Notes: generated by a model from the sequence alone, not told the origin. Shown: positions 25,921 through 34,592, counted from the stretch's first letter. The stretch is DNA of 64,000 bases from Amycolatopsis thermoflava N1165 (GCF_000473265.1 NZ_KI421511.1:5376360-5440359); one strand, 5' to 3'. A program made the numbers and translations.

Positions 25921-26781
25921 GTGTCCGAACGACGTTATGTGATCACCTTCGGCTGTCCCGACCGCACCGGCATCGTCGCGCGCGTGTCGTCCTTCCTCGC
26001 CGACGCGGGCGGCTGGATCGTCGAGGCCGCCTACCACACCGACCCGGACACCGGTTGGTTCTTCACCCGCCAGGAGGTCAGGGCGGACTCGCTGCCGTTC
26101 GGAGTGGACGAACTGCGGTCGCGCTTCGCCGAGGTGGCGACGTCGCTGTCGGCCGAGTCGAACTGGCGCGTCGAGGACACGTCCGAGCGGCGGCGCGTGG
26201 TGATCCTGGTGTCGAAGGAGGGGCACTGCCTCTACGACATCCTGGGCCGGGTCGCGGCCGGTGAGCTGGACGTCGACGTGCGCGCGGTGATCGGCAACCA
26301 CGACAACCTCGCGGACATCACGCGGGCGCACGGGATTCCGTTCCATCATGTGCCGTTTCCGGCGGGTGACAAGGCGGAGGCGTTCGCCGAGGTGCGCAAG
26401 CTGGTCGATGAGCACGACCCGCACGCCGTGGTGCTCGCGCGGTTCATGCAGATCCTGCCGCCGGAGCTGTGCCAGGCGTGGTCCGGCCGGGCGATCAACA
26501 TCCACCACAGCTTCCTGCCGTCGTTCATCGGCGCGCGGCCCTACCACCAGGCGCACCGCCGCGGTGTGAAACTGGTCGGCGCGACGTGCCACTACGTGAC
26601 CGCCGACCTGGACGCGGGGCCGATCATCGAGCAGGACGTGATCCGCGTCGACCACGGCGACACCGTGCCCGACCTGGTGCGCAAGGGCCGGGACATCGAG
26701 AAGATCACGCTCGCCCGCGGCCTGCGGTGGCACCTGGAGAGCCGCGTGCTGGTGCACGGCAACCGCACGGTCGTGTTCTAG
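25921..26781 (+). CDS. purU: Formyltetrahydrofolate deformylase
   Basis: PurU hydrolyses 10-formyl-THF to formate and THF, supplying formate and balancing one-carbon pools. The 286-residue protein has an N-terminal ACT domain (TFGCPDRTGIVARVSSFLAD) and a formyltransferase domain with Asn193 and His195 in INIHHSFLPSFIGARPYHQA and Asp231 in ADLDAGPIIEQDV. GTG 25921 is the likely start. Its TAG overlaps the TAG of the convergent gene in the tetramer CTAG. Confidence 0.95.
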   Translation: MSERRYVITFGCPDRTGIVARVSSFLADAGGWIVEAAYHTDPDTGWFFTRQEVRADSLPFGVDELRSRFAEVATSLSAESNWRVEDTSERRRVVILVSKEGHCLYDILGRVAAGELDVDVRAVIGNHDNLADITRAHGIPFHHVPFPAGDKAEAFAEVRKLVDEHDPHAVVLARFMQILPPELCQAWSGRAINIHHSFLPSFIGARPYHQAHRRGVKLVGATCHYVTADLDAGPIIEQDVIRVDHGDTVPDLVRKGRDIEKITLARGLRWHLESRVLVHGNRTVVF

Positions 26782-27521
26782 CTCGCGAGCACCGCTCCCG
26801 CGATCAGCAGCGTGTAGACCCCGACGGCGGCTTGAACCGCTTTGGTGCGGCGGCGTTCCGGCGCGTGCCGCAGCAGCCAGGCCAGCCCGGGGACCACGAG
26901 GACCGCGTGCATCGTGACCGCGTGCACGAGCTTGAGCGAACCCGCGGTCGTGTAGGCGAGCTGCGGCTGTCCGCCGCGGGCGAGGGTGACGCCGTCGGCG
27001 ATCATGATGGCGCCGACGACCATGGCCGCGAACAGCACGACGAGCCCGAACCGCAGGGCAAGCGTCATGCTCGGGCTGAGGTTCGTGGTCCGCCAGGCCG
27101 CCACGGCGAAGGCCAGCACGGTCACGATGATCACCGCGCCGCCCGCGGCGAGGCTGTAGGAGACGGCGGTGTCGAAGCCGGTCTCGAAGTTGAAGTGCGA
27201 CGGCACCCCGCGCCAGACCTGCAACGTCACCAGGGCGACCTCGACGACGCTCACCGCGGTGAGCGCGCCGAGCAGGAGGTTCCGCCGCCGGACCGCGAGG
27301 AAGCCCGTGGCCCAGGCGACGCTGGCCAGGGTGAGGCCGAAGGACAGGCCGAACGTCATGGCCTTGCGGTAGGACAGCGGACCCTCCCACGTGGTGCCGC
27401 TCGCCACGAGGACCACCAGGTGCACGAGGCCACTGGCGAACAGGACGGCGGCCACCACGTAGGCGACGCGCTCGACGGGCCGGGCGCGGGTCCAGAGGGT
27501 TTCGCGAAGTGCGAGGGTCAT
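26778..27521 (-). CDS. Integral membrane protein, about 7 spans
   Basis: This is a 247-residue hydrophobic protein with about seven membrane segments, for example VAYVVAAVLFASGLVHLVVL, FGLVVLFAAMVVGAIMIADG and AVTMHAVLVVPGLAWLL. The motif WEGPLSYRKAMTFGLSFGLT lies in a loop. I do not recognise a named family. It is convergent with purU and lies 76 bp downstream of the oxidoreductase gene on the same strand. Confidence 0.75.
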   Translation of the reverse strand: MTLALRETLWTRARPVERVAYVVAAVLFASGLVHLVVLVASGTTWEGPLSYRKAMTFGLSFGLTLASVAWATGFLAVRRRNLLLGALTAVSVVEVALVTLQVWRGVPSHFNFETGFDTAVSYSLAAGGAVIIVTVLAFAVAAWRTTNLSPSMTLALRFGLVVLFAAMVVGAIMIADGVTLARGGQPQLAYTTAGSLKLVHAVTMHAVLVVPGLAWLLRHAPERRRTKAVQAAVGVYTLLIAGAVLAS

Positions 27522-27597
27522 GCCGACGATGGTCGGCGTTGGGAGCGTTCGCGGCGTCTGCCCGGCGACGTCTCTTCGCCGTACGTCGGCGGGCGTA

Positions 27598-28602
27598 TCA
27601 GACGCGGACGAGCATCTTGCCGGTGTTCGCGCCCGCGAGGAGGTCCAGGAAGGCCTGCGGGGCGTTGCGCAGCCCCTCGACGATGGTCTCCTCGTACTTG
27701 ATCTCGCCGGAGCGCACCAGCGGCGCGACCTCCTCGAGGAACTTCGCCTGCAGGTCGTAGTGGTCGCTCACCAGGAACCCGCGGCTGTCCAGCCGCTTGC
27801 CGATGATCTGCGCCAGGTTCCGCGGCGCGGCGGGCGGCTCGGTGGCGTTGTAGATCGAGATCATCCCGCACACGGCGATCCGCGCGTGCACGTTCGCCGA
27901 GTCGATGGCGGCTTCCAGGTGCTCGCCGCCGACGTTGTCGAAGTAGACGTCGATGCCCTCCGGCGCGGCCTCCGCCAGCTGCTTCGCGACCGGCGCGTCC
28001 TTGTAGTTGAACGCGGCGTCGAAACCCAGGTCCTCGACGAGGTGCCGGACCTTGGCGGCCGAGCCGGCGCTGCCGATGACCCGCTTGGCGCCCTTCAGCT
28101 TCGCCAGCTGGCCGACGACGGACCCGACCGCCCCCGCCGCGCCCGAGACGAACACGGTGTCGCCCGGCTGGAACCGCGCGATCTCGGTCAGCCCGGCGTA
28201 CGCGGTGAGGCCGGTCATGCCGAGCACACCGAGGTACGCCTCGCGCGGCGCCGCGCCCGCGTCGATCTTGGCCGCCTGCTTCGGGGTGACGACGGCGTGC
28301 GAACGCCAGCCGAAGCCGTGCAGCACCAGGTCCCCCGGCCGCAGGGCGTCGGTGTTCGACTCGACGACCTCACCGACCGCGCCGCCGAGCATCACCTTGC
28401 CGACCTCGTACGGCGGCGCGTACGACTTGGCAGAGCTCATCCGGCCGCGCATGTACGGGTCGACGCTGATCTCCAGGTTGCGGACCAGGGCCTCGCCCTC
28501 GCCGGGCCGCGGCACCTCGACGTCGACCACGTCGAAGTTGTCCAGCGTCGGCGCGCCGTGCGGACGGGAGGCGAGCCGGATCTCGGTCGCGGTGGTGCTC
28601 AT
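27598..28602 (-). CDS. Zinc-independent MDR family NADP-dependent oxidoreductase
   Basis: This 334-residue medium-chain reductase is of the leukotriene B4 dehydrogenase/CurA type. It has LEISVDPYMRGRMSSAKSY, the cofactor motif VSGAAGAVGSVVGQLAK, DVYFDNVGGEHLEAAI and EGLRNAPQAFLDLLAGANTG. It reduces activated double bonds using NADPH. Two tandem ATGs are possible; the second (28602) is six bases after GGAG and is preferred. Confidence 0.9.
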   Translation of the reverse strand: MSTTATEIRLASRPHGAPTLDNFDVVDVEVPRPGEGEALVRNLEISVDPYMRGRMSSAKSYAPPYEVGKVMLGGAVGEVVESNTDALRPGDLVLHGFGWRSHAVVTPKQAAKIDAGAAPREAYLGVLGMTGLTAYAGLTEIARFQPGDTVFVSGAAGAVGSVVGQLAKLKGAKRVIGSAGSAAKVRHLVEDLGFDAAFNYKDAPVAKQLAEAAPEGIDVYFDNVGGEHLEAAIDSANVHARIAVCGMISIYNATEPPAAPRNLAQIIGKRLDSRGFLVSDHYDLQAKFLEEVAPLVRSGEIKYEETIVEGLRNAPQAFLDLLAGANTGKMLVRV

Positions 28603-28710
28603 CATGCGCTCCAGGGGTGTCGGAAGTGTCTCCACGGCTGCCAACACACTAACCGGGGCGCTGATTCCGCTTTGTGGCTGAGGCTACAGCCACCCCGCCG
28701 ACTGGCGCGG

Positions 28711-29145
28711 CTAGGCCAGCTCGGCGAGCTTGCCCAGCACCCCGTCGTAGATCCGGCGGAGCCCGCCCGGCGCGAAGGTCTTCTCGAAGAAGCCTCCGAT
28801 GCCGCCCGCGCCCTGCCAGGTGGTCTCGATCCGGACGACGCTGCGCTCGCCCGCGGGCCGCACCGTCCAGGTCGTGACCATGCTGGAGTTGGCGTCCGTC
28901 TCGACGAGGGTGCCCGCTTCCGGCTCGGACACACTCGCCGCGACGTCCCGCACCCGCTTGGAGGTGGCCTGCAGCTTCCACTTCGCCTTCGTGCCGGCGC
29001 CGGTGCCGCCGTCGACCACCTCGTAGTCGCGGTAGTGCTCGGTCAGGATCTTGGGCCGGGTCTCGGCGTAGTCCGCGACCAGCGCCCGCACCTTGTCGGC
29101 CGGTGCGTCGATCGTCCGTTCCGCGCTTGCGGTGACCTTCGCCAT
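28711..29145 (-). CDS. SRPBCC (START-like) family protein
   Basis: This 144-residue protein has the polyketide-cyclase/START fold pattern: ERTIDAPADKVRALVADYAE at the start, TWTVRPAGERSVVRIETTW, and a long C-terminal helix ending LGKLAELA. Such proteins bind hydrophobic ligands. AGGAGG precedes ATG 29145. It is 46 bp beyond the start-distal end of the ABC binding-protein gene and may be read from the same promoter. Confidence 0.82.
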   Translation of the reverse strand: MAKVTASAERTIDAPADKVRALVADYAETRPKILTEHYRDYEVVDGGTGAGTKAKWKLQATSKRVRDVAASVSEPEAGTLVETDANSSMVTTWTVRPAGERSVVRIETTWQGAGGIGGFFEKTFAPGGLRRIYDGVLGKLAELA

Positions 29146-29191
29146 AACCCCTCCTGATCTGCTCGAACGCTGTCGCCCGCGACTCTATCGA

Positions 29192-30109
29192 TCAGAGGAG
29201 GCCCTCCTGCGACAGCCAGTCCTTGGCGACGTCCGCCACCTGGTCGCCGTCCTCGTCGACCTGCTTGTTCAGATCCCGCAGCTGGTCGGTGGTCAGCTTC
29301 GCGCTCACCGCGTTGACCGCCGCGGCGAAGTCGGGGCCGCGCTCGTCGAGCACCTTCTGGTTCACCGCGGGCACGATGTTCTCGGTCGCGACGATCTTCT
29401 GGTCGTCCTCCAGCGCGGTGAAGTCCGGGTTGCCGACCAGCGGGTTCACCGAGTCGAGCGGGATCACCGTGACCGCGCCCGAGCGCAGCTGCTCGACCCG
29501 CGGGCCGGACTCCTGGATGCTCGAGAACGTGACGTTCAGCTTGTAGACGTCACGGAACCCGATGAAGCAGTTGGCCCGGGTGCCGCACTCCGGCGGGCCG
29601 CCCAGCACGACCTTGTCCAGCTTCTTCAAGTCGCTGATCGTCCGCAGTCCCTGCTGCTGCGCGAGGTCGGACTTGACCACGTAGGTGTTCTTGTTCTCCG
29701 CCGGCGCGTAGTCCAGCAACCCGATGCCGGACGGCTTGAACAGCTCGGCGAGCTTCGCGTGCTCGGACGCCGCGTCGTTCGGCGCCTGCTCGTTGAACCC
29801 GGAGCTGATCGCCGCGCCCTGGTACTCGGGGATGAACTGCAGCTCGCCCGACTTGAGCGACGGGTACACCAGCTCCCGTGAGCCGATGTTGAACTTCCGC
29901 TGGACCGGGTAGCCCTTCGCCTCCAGCGCCTGCGCGTACACCTCCGCCAGGATCTGGCTGTCCGTGAAGTTGAACGACGCCACCACGATCGGCGCGCCGC
30001 CCTTGCCCGGCGCCGCAGTGCCGCCGTCGTCCCCGCCGCCGCAGGCCGTGAGCCCGAGGACCGCCACCGCGAGCACCCCGGCCGCCCGCAGGCTCCGTGT
30101 CCACCGCAT
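29192..30109 (-). CDS. Glycine betaine/choline-type ABC substrate-binding lipoprotein
   Basis: This is a 305-residue lipoprotein with lipobox LTAC (Cys23) and an OpuAC/OsmF-type domain. Family segments include FNFTDSQILAEVYAQALEAK, EFIPEYQGAAI-like text (QFIPEYQGAAISSGF), KLDKVVLGGPPECGTR and IVPAVNQKVLDERGP. It should capture a quaternary ammonium osmolyte outside the cell for the two permeases encoded divergently. A 118-bp region separates the starts. Confidence 0.88.
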   Translation of the reverse strand: MRWTRSLRAAGVLAVAVLGLTACGGGDDGGTAAPGKGGAPIVVASFNFTDSQILAEVYAQALEAKGYPVQRKFNIGSRELVYPSLKSGELQFIPEYQGAAISSGFNEQAPNDAASEHAKLAELFKPSGIGLLDYAPAENKNTYVVKSDLAQQQGLRTISDLKKLDKVVLGGPPECGTRANCFIGFRDVYKLNVTFSSIQESGPRVEQLRSGAVTVIPLDSVNPLVGNPDFTALEDDQKIVATENIVPAVNQKVLDERGPDFAAAVNAVSAKLTTDQLRDLNKQVDEDGDQVADVAKDWLSQEGLL

Positions 30110-30215
30110 ACCTGTTCACCCTCCCAGTGCTGTTCGTCGCCAGCGACCCTATCCGCGGGCACCGACAGAAACCACATAGTGAGATCGTCCGCCCGTCAGT
30201 GTCGGTCACCGCCCG

Positions 30216-30221
30216 TATGCT
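30216..30221 (+). promoter_or_regulatory. -10 element for leaderless permease operon
   Basis: TATGCT ends six bases before GTG 30228, and no ribosome-binding site is present. That geometry is typical of leaderless actinobacterial mRNAs. Confidence 0.5.
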
Positions 30222-30227
30222 CGCCCG

Positions 30228-30914
30228 GTGAGCGAGTACGTGCTGGCCGCCACCGACCGGCCGCTGTTCGAGTGGCGGTGGGTGGAGCGCAACGCGGACG
30301 AAATCGTCCAGCGCCTCGGCGAGCACCTGGCGCTGACGGCGGCCGCGCTCGCGATCGGGCTCGTCGTGTCGGTCGCGCTGGCCGTGCTGTCGCTGCGCTG
30401 GCGCTGGTTCTACGCGGTCGCGCTGGGCGCGGCCGGCGCCCTGTACGTGATCCCGAGCCTCGGGGCGTTCGCGCTGCTGGTGCCGTTCTTCGGGCTGTCG
30501 TTCACCACGGCCGTGATCCCGCTGGCCACGTACACGCTGCTGATCCTGCTGCGCAACATCGTGACCGGCATCCAGCAGGTGCCCGCGGAGGTCCGGGAGG
30601 CCGCGATCGGCATGGGCTTCACGCGGCTGCGCCTGTTGCTGCAGGTCGAGTTCCCGCTGGCGCTGCCGGTGGTGATCGCCGGGCTGCGGGTCGCGGCCGT
30701 GACGACGATCGGGCTGGTCACGGTCACCGCGATGCTCGGCATGGGCGGGCTGGGCTTCTTCATCCGGCAGGGCATCCAGACGACCACGCCGAACCCGACG
30801 GCGATCATCGTCGGGATCGGGTTGTCGATCGTGCTCGCGGTGCTGGTGGACGCGCTGTTGTGGCTGAGCGAGCGGGCGCTGGCCCCGTGGGCGCGGAAGG
30901 CGGGGCGGGCGTGA
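30228..30914 (+). CDS. Glycine betaine-type ABC permease 1
   Basis: This 228-residue permease has five or six membrane segments and the EAA loop EVREAAIGMGFTRLRLLLQV followed by EFPLALPVVIAGLRV. The segment YVIPSLGAFALLVPFFGLS is typical of OpuC/ProW-like permeases. Its GTG is leaderless. The stop overlaps the GTG of the second permease gene in GTGA, so the two subunits are made together. Confidence 0.88.
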   Translation: MSEYVLAATDRPLFEWRWVERNADEIVQRLGEHLALTAAALAIGLVVSVALAVLSLRWRWFYAVALGAAGALYVIPSLGAFALLVPFFGLSFTTAVIPLATYTLLILLRNIVTGIQQVPAEVREAAIGMGFTRLRLLLQVEFPLALPVVIAGLRVAAVTTIGLVTVTAMLGMGGLGFFIRQGIQTTTPNPTAIIVGIGLSIVLAVLVDALLWLSERALAPWARKAGRA

Positions 30915-31636
30915 ACGCGTTCGAGCAGGCGCTGGACTGGCTGGGGCAGCCGGGCCGGTGGAGCTGGACCGACCCGGCCGGCATCCCGTACCGCACGCTG
31001 GAGCACCTGGGCTTTTCGGCGTTGTCGCTGGTGATCGCCGCCGCGCTGGCCGTGCCGCCCGCTCTGGTGCTGGCCCACTACCACCGGGGCGCGTTCCTGG
31101 CCAGCAGTGCGGTGAACATCGGCCGGGCCATCCCGAGCTTCGGGTTGATCATCCTGTTCTGGTACCTGGCGAGCCGGTGGGAGGTGGACACGTCGTTCTG
31201 GCCGCTGCTGCTCGCGCTGGTGGCGCTGGCCCTGCCGCCGTTGTTCACCAACACCTACGCCGGGGTCGTGTCGCTGGAGCCGGAGGCCGTGGACGCGGCG
31301 CGCGGCATCGGGCACACGGAGGGGCAGATCATGCTGCGCATCGAGCTGCCGCTGGCGTTGCCGGTGATCCTCGCGGGCGCGCGGGTGGCGTTCCTGCAAC
31401 TGGTGGCGACGGTCGCGATCGGCGCGATCGTCAACGACGGCGGCGGCCTCGGCCGGTTCATCGTGGACGGGTTCGCGCAGGGCGCGGGTGGTTACGGCGA
31501 GATCCTGGCGGGCGGGCTCGCGGTCATCGTGCTGGCCCTGGTGTGCGAGGGCGTGTTCGCGCTGCTGGAGCGGTTCGCCGTGCCGCGGGGCCTGACGTTG
31601 TCGCGCCGGGCGACGATGTCTACGCGACCGGTTTAG
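30911..31636 (+). CDS. Glycine betaine-type ABC permease 2
   Basis: This 241-residue partner permease contains NIGRAIPSFGLIILFWYLAS and the EAA loop EAVDAARGIGHTEGQIMLRI with ELPLALPVILAGARV. It overlaps permease 1 by 4 bp and the convergent YbaK-type gene by 17 bp. No ATP-binding subunit gene is found on either side, so the transporter must use an ATPase encoded elsewhere. Confidence 0.88.
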   Translation: MNAFEQALDWLGQPGRWSWTDPAGIPYRTLEHLGFSALSLVIAAALAVPPALVLAHYHRGAFLASSAVNIGRAIPSFGLIILFWYLASRWEVDTSFWPLLLALVALALPPLFTNTYAGVVSLEPEAVDAARGIGHTEGQIMLRIELPLALPVILAGARVAFLQLVATVAIGAIVNDGGGLGRFIVDGFAQGAGGYGEILAGGLAVIVLALVCEGVFALLERFAVPRGLTLSRRATMSTRPV

Positions 31637-32171
31637 CCAGGCCGTCGATCACCTCGGCGCCGGGCAGCGACGCGAGCAGGTCGCCGGTGACCAGGAGTTT
31701 CCCGCCGCGGATGCCGCTGCCAATGACGAGTTCCGGCGAGTCGGCGACGGCCTTGTCGACGAGGATCGGCCAGTCCGCGGGCAGCCCGACGGGCGTGATG
31801 CCGCCGTAGGCCATGCCGGTGAGGGCGACGGCCTCGTCCATCGGGGCGAAGGAGGCTTTGCGCACGTCGAGGCGGCGCTTGATGACGCCGTTGACGTCGG
31901 CGCGGGTGGTGGCGAGCACCAGCGCGGCGGCGAACCGGACCTCGCCTGCCCGCTTCCCGGCGACGACGACGCAGTTCGCGGAGGCGTTCAGCGGCGAGCC
32001 GTAGGCCTCGCAGAACGCGGCGGTGTCGGCGAGTTCGGGATCGATCTCGACGGCGCCGACGCTGTCGGCGTCGAGGGCGGCCAGTGCTTTGGCGACGGGC
32101 TCGGCGAGCAGGTCGGTGCGTTCGGCGGCCGGGTGGACGGTCAGCGTCCCGGCGATGCTCCAGGTCCTCAC
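31620..32171 (-). CDS. YbaK/EbsC-type aminoacyl-tRNA deacylase
   Basis: This 183-residue protein has the YbaK domain pattern EPVAKALAALDADSVGAVEI, NCVVVAGKRAGEVRFAAALV, ADVNGVIKRRLDVRKASFAP and GMAYGGITPVGLPADWPILV. The family clears misacylated tRNA, such as Cys-tRNA(Pro). TATCCT ends six bases before GTG 32171, suggesting a leaderless mRNA. Confidence 0.88.
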   Translation of the reverse strand: MRTWSIAGTLTVHPAAERTDLLAEPVAKALAALDADSVGAVEIDPELADTAAFCEAYGSPLNASANCVVVAGKRAGEVRFAAALVLATTRADVNGVIKRRLDVRKASFAPMDEAVALTGMAYGGITPVGLPADWPILVDKAVADSPELVIGSGIRGGKLLVTGDLLASLPGAEVIDGLAKPVA

Positions 32172-32196
32172 GCCGTCAGGATAGGGAATAGCCCGT

Positions 32197-32493
32197 TCAC
32201 CAGTTCTTGCCGCCGCGCTGAACCTCGATCAGCCGTGGCCGCACGTCGACGAGGTAGACGAGGACGGCGACGATGCCGGCCAGCCAGAAGAGGCTGCCCG
32301 CACCCCCGAAGCCGAACAGCCCCATGGCGGCCGTGCCGGCGCCGGTGATGGCGAGCCAGATGGGCTTGGTCTTGCGGTCCGCGGCGTGGTAGGCGTCCGC
32401 GCGCTGGAGAAGGGCGTGCACGAACGCGCCGAGGCCCACCAGCGTGCCTGCCCAGCTGATGACCTGCATGATCCAGTACGCGATGAACGGCAC
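32197..32493 (-). CDS. DUF2516 family small membrane protein
   Basis: This 98-residue protein has three hydrophobic segments (WIMQVISWAGTLVGLGAFVH, ITGAGTAAMGLFGFGGAGSL and WLAGIVAVLVYLVDVRP) and the family block ALLQRADAYHAADRKTKPIW. It corresponds to Rv0476, which lies directly after hbhA in M. tuberculosis. Here a minisatellite separates the two genes. Function unknown. Confidence 0.85.
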   Translation of the reverse strand: MPFIAYWIMQVISWAGTLVGLGAFVHALLQRADAYHAADRKTKPIWLAITGAGTAAMGLFGFGGAGSLFWLAGIVAVLVYLVDVRPRLIEVQRGGKNW

Positions 32494-32779
32494 GTTCCTA
32501 GCCTACGTCCCTTCGCCCCCGCCGTCGGATCCCCGGTGTCCAGAATGCCACGAACGCCCGGGACCGTCACCGCCGTCCCGGCCTGGGGCCCCCGCCTCCC
32601 GCACCGATGCCTCCAGCCGCCCGACAGCGGCGGTCGGCCCGAACACCTCCCATGCCCGCTCACCCCGCGCAGCCTGCGCAGCCTCACGGCACCGTCCCAC
32701 CCGCCCGGCAGCCCGACAAGCCCACCCGCCACGCCGAGCCTCCGGCAAGCCCCTTGGCGCGGCAGCCCGACACGACAAA
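32494..32779. other. Intergenic region without a recognisable gene
   Basis: This is GC-rich, proline-codon-like sequence open in several frames, but with no start/ribosome-site context and no family resemblance. The segment at 32711-32742 repeats, in weaker form, the left arm of the hairpin that follows at 32780. Nothing else is seen. Confidence 0.5.
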
Positions 32780-32822
32780 GCCCACCGGCCGTGCCGAGCG
32801 TTGTTCGGCACGGCCGGTGGGC
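32780..32822 (-). terminator. 18-bp perfect hairpin ending the hbhA transcript
   Basis: GCCCACCGGCCGTGCCGA (32780-32797) pairs perfectly with 32805-32822 around a 7-base loop. On the minus strand it lies after the 65-bp repeat array downstream of hbhA and is followed by TTTGTCGTG. It is the first strong terminator after hbhA. Confidence 0.65.
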
Positions 32823-32879
32823 ATGTGTGTTGCCTATACGCCTTGGCTACCTTCAGCGCGCCCCTTCACCACGGTGGGC

Positions 32880-33480
32880 CCGCTACCGTCGGCGTCCGCC
32901 TTGCCTCCAGTGCCTGCCCCGGCATGCGCCTCGCGTATGGTGAGCCACTGACCATCGGCGCCCACCATGCCTCCAGTGACCGCCCACGCATCCCCCTCAC
33001 GCAAGGCGGCCACCCACCATCGGCACCCACCATGCCTCCAGTCAGTGCCCAGGCACGCACCTCACGCGTCGTGGCCGCCCACCATCGGCGCCCACCATGC
33101 CTCCACTGGCAGCCCACACATCCGCCTCATTGCAAGATGACCGCCCACTGCCGGCGCCCACCATGCCTCCAGTCACTGCCCAGGCACGCGCATCGTGGCC
33201 GCCCACCGTCGACGTCCACGGTGCCTCCAATGGCCGCCTCGACATGCGTCCCGCGCATGGTGGCCGCTCACCGTCGGCGCCCACCTTGCCTCAGTGGCCG
33301 CCCAGGCACGCACCTCACGCAAGGCGGCCACTCACCATCGGCACCCACCATGCCTCCAGTGACCGCCCAGGCACGCACCTCACGCATCGTGGCCGCGCAC
33401 CGTCGGCGCCCACCATGCTTCCAGTGGCGGCCCAGGCACGCGCCTCTCGCACGCTGGCCGCCACTATCGGCGTCCGCCTT
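32880..33480. repeat. Minisatellite of about ten 65-bp units
   Basis: Units carrying CCCACCATGCCTCCAGTG and CCCAGGCACGCACCTCACGC recur with the TGCCTCCAG element at about 32902, 32968, 33033, 33098, 33164, 33222, 33287, 33351 and 33416. Nearly all intervals are 64-66 bp; one is 58. Because 65 is not a multiple of three, no repeat protein could be encoded. The array ends three bases before the hbhA stop codon, so it forms the 3' untranslated part of that transcript. Confidence 0.9.
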
Positions 33481-33483
33481 GGC

Positions 33484-34104
33484 CTACTTGGTCGTCTTCG
33501 GCGTGGTCGCGTTCGCCGGGCGCTTGGCCGGCGTCGTGGTCCGGCGGGCGGCCGGGGCCTTCGTCGTGGCGGTCTTGGGGGCGGGCTTGGCCTGCTCCTC
33601 CTTGACCTCGTCCTCGATCTTGTCCGCGACGTCGTCCGCCGCCTCGGCGACCTTCTCGCCACCCGCGCGGGTCCGCTTCGCGACCAGGCCGAGCACGTCC
33701 TCGACCTTCTCGCGCGCCTCGGTGCTCACCTCGCCGACCCGCTCCTGCGCGGTGGTCAGCGCCTCCTCGACCTGCTCGACCACGCTCTTCACGCGCGGCT
33801 CGGCCAGGAACTTGTCCCACGCCTGCTCACCGGTCTCGGCCAGCTTGTTGTACAGCTTGAGCGCGGCCTCGGTGTACTCGTCGATCAGCTTGCGCAGCTC
33901 GGCCGGGTCGAGCTTCTCCCGCAGGGTGGTCACCTCGGTCGGCAGCTCCTCGATGTTCTTCCGCGCCACCTCGCTGCCCTCGACGACCCGCTCGCGGGCC
34001 TTGCCCACGGCGTCGACCACGGCCTGGCCGGCCAGGTTGCCGGCGCCCAGGGCGGCCAGCAGCGGTGTGCGGAGCTGTTCGATGGCGGTCTTGGTGCTGG
34101 GCAT
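33484..34104 (-). CDS. hbhA: Heparin-binding haemagglutinin-like protein
   Basis: This 206-residue, highly charged coiled-coil protein begins TAIEQLRTPLLAALGAGNLA, close to mycobacterial HbhA. A long helical middle (EELRKLIDEYTEAALKLYN) is followed by a Lys/Ala/Pro/Thr tail (KPAPKTATTKAPAARR). In mycobacteria the Lys-rich tail binds heparan sulphate and lipid inclusions. Here the tail is richer in Thr and shorter in KKAAPAK repeats. ATG 34104 is 8 bases after GGAG; GTG 34113 touches it. It is coupled to the XRE regulator upstream. Confidence 0.88.
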   Translation of the reverse strand: MPSTKTAIEQLRTPLLAALGAGNLAGQAVVDAVGKARERVVEGSEVARKNIEELPTEVTTLREKLDPAELRKLIDEYTEAALKLYNKLAETGEQAWDKFLAEPRVKSVVEQVEEALTTAQERVGEVSTEAREKVEDVLGLVAKRTRAGGEKVAEAADDVADKIEDEVKEEQAKPAPKTATTKAPAARRTTTPAKRPANATTPKTTK

Positions 34105-34109
34105 TGTGC

Positions 34110-34541
34110 TCACTCCTTGGCGATGACGGTTGCTTGTCCTCGATCGCCGCCCGCCGCCGCGTTCTCCCGGCGGAACGACTCGTACACGTCGAGCAGGACC
34201 TGCTTCTGCCGCTCGGTGAGCTCGGCGTCCGCGCGGATCGCGTCGGTCACCGGTCCACCGTTGGGCAGGTCGAGGATTCCGGCCTGCACGTAGAGCGCTT
34301 CCGCGGAAATCCGCAGCCCCTTGGCGATCTGCTGCAGGATCTCCGCGCTGGGCTTGCGCACCCCGCGCTCGATCTGGCTCAGGTACGGATTGGACACTCC
34401 GGCGAGCTTTGCCAGCTGCCGCAAGGAGATCTTCGCGTTGTTGCGCTGCTGGCGGATGTACTCACCGATCCCGGAGGCGATGTCGGCGACCTTCTCCACC
34501 GGTCCGCCCGCCGAGTTCTCGTGGCCGTTGTCCTCCGACAT
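34110..34541 (-). CDS. XRE-family regulator upstream of hbhA (Rv0474-like)
   Basis: This 143-residue protein has a central Cro/CI helix-turn-helix (ISLRQLAKLAGVSNPYLSQI, then ERGVRKPSAEILQQIAKGL) and an acidic C-terminal helix. It precedes hbhA as Rv0474 does. A perfect 9-3-9 dyad upstream is probably its own operator. The end of this gene overlaps the region in front of the hbhA start. Confidence 0.9.
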   Translation of the reverse strand: MSEDNGHENSAGGPVEKVADIASGIGEYIRQQRNNAKISLRQLAKLAGVSNPYLSQIERGVRKPSAEILQQIAKGLRISAEALYVQAGILDLPNGGPVTDAIRADAELTERQKQVLLDVYESFRRENAAAGGDRGQATVIAKE

Positions 34542-34592
34542 GTCAGTCCATCTCCTCGCGACGATTCCTACGGTACGCGCGGGTGCTAGCTA

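Noticed and set aside
32880-33480. CRISPR array.
   Set aside because: The whole 65-bp unit is repeated with scattered changes; there are no constant repeats separated by unique spacers, and no cas genes.
32444-34126. Long open frames on both strands through the 65-bp repeat region.
   Set aside because: The period is not a multiple of three and the frames have no start context; openness reflects high GC and repeated sequence. The real gene at the end is hbhA on the minus strand.
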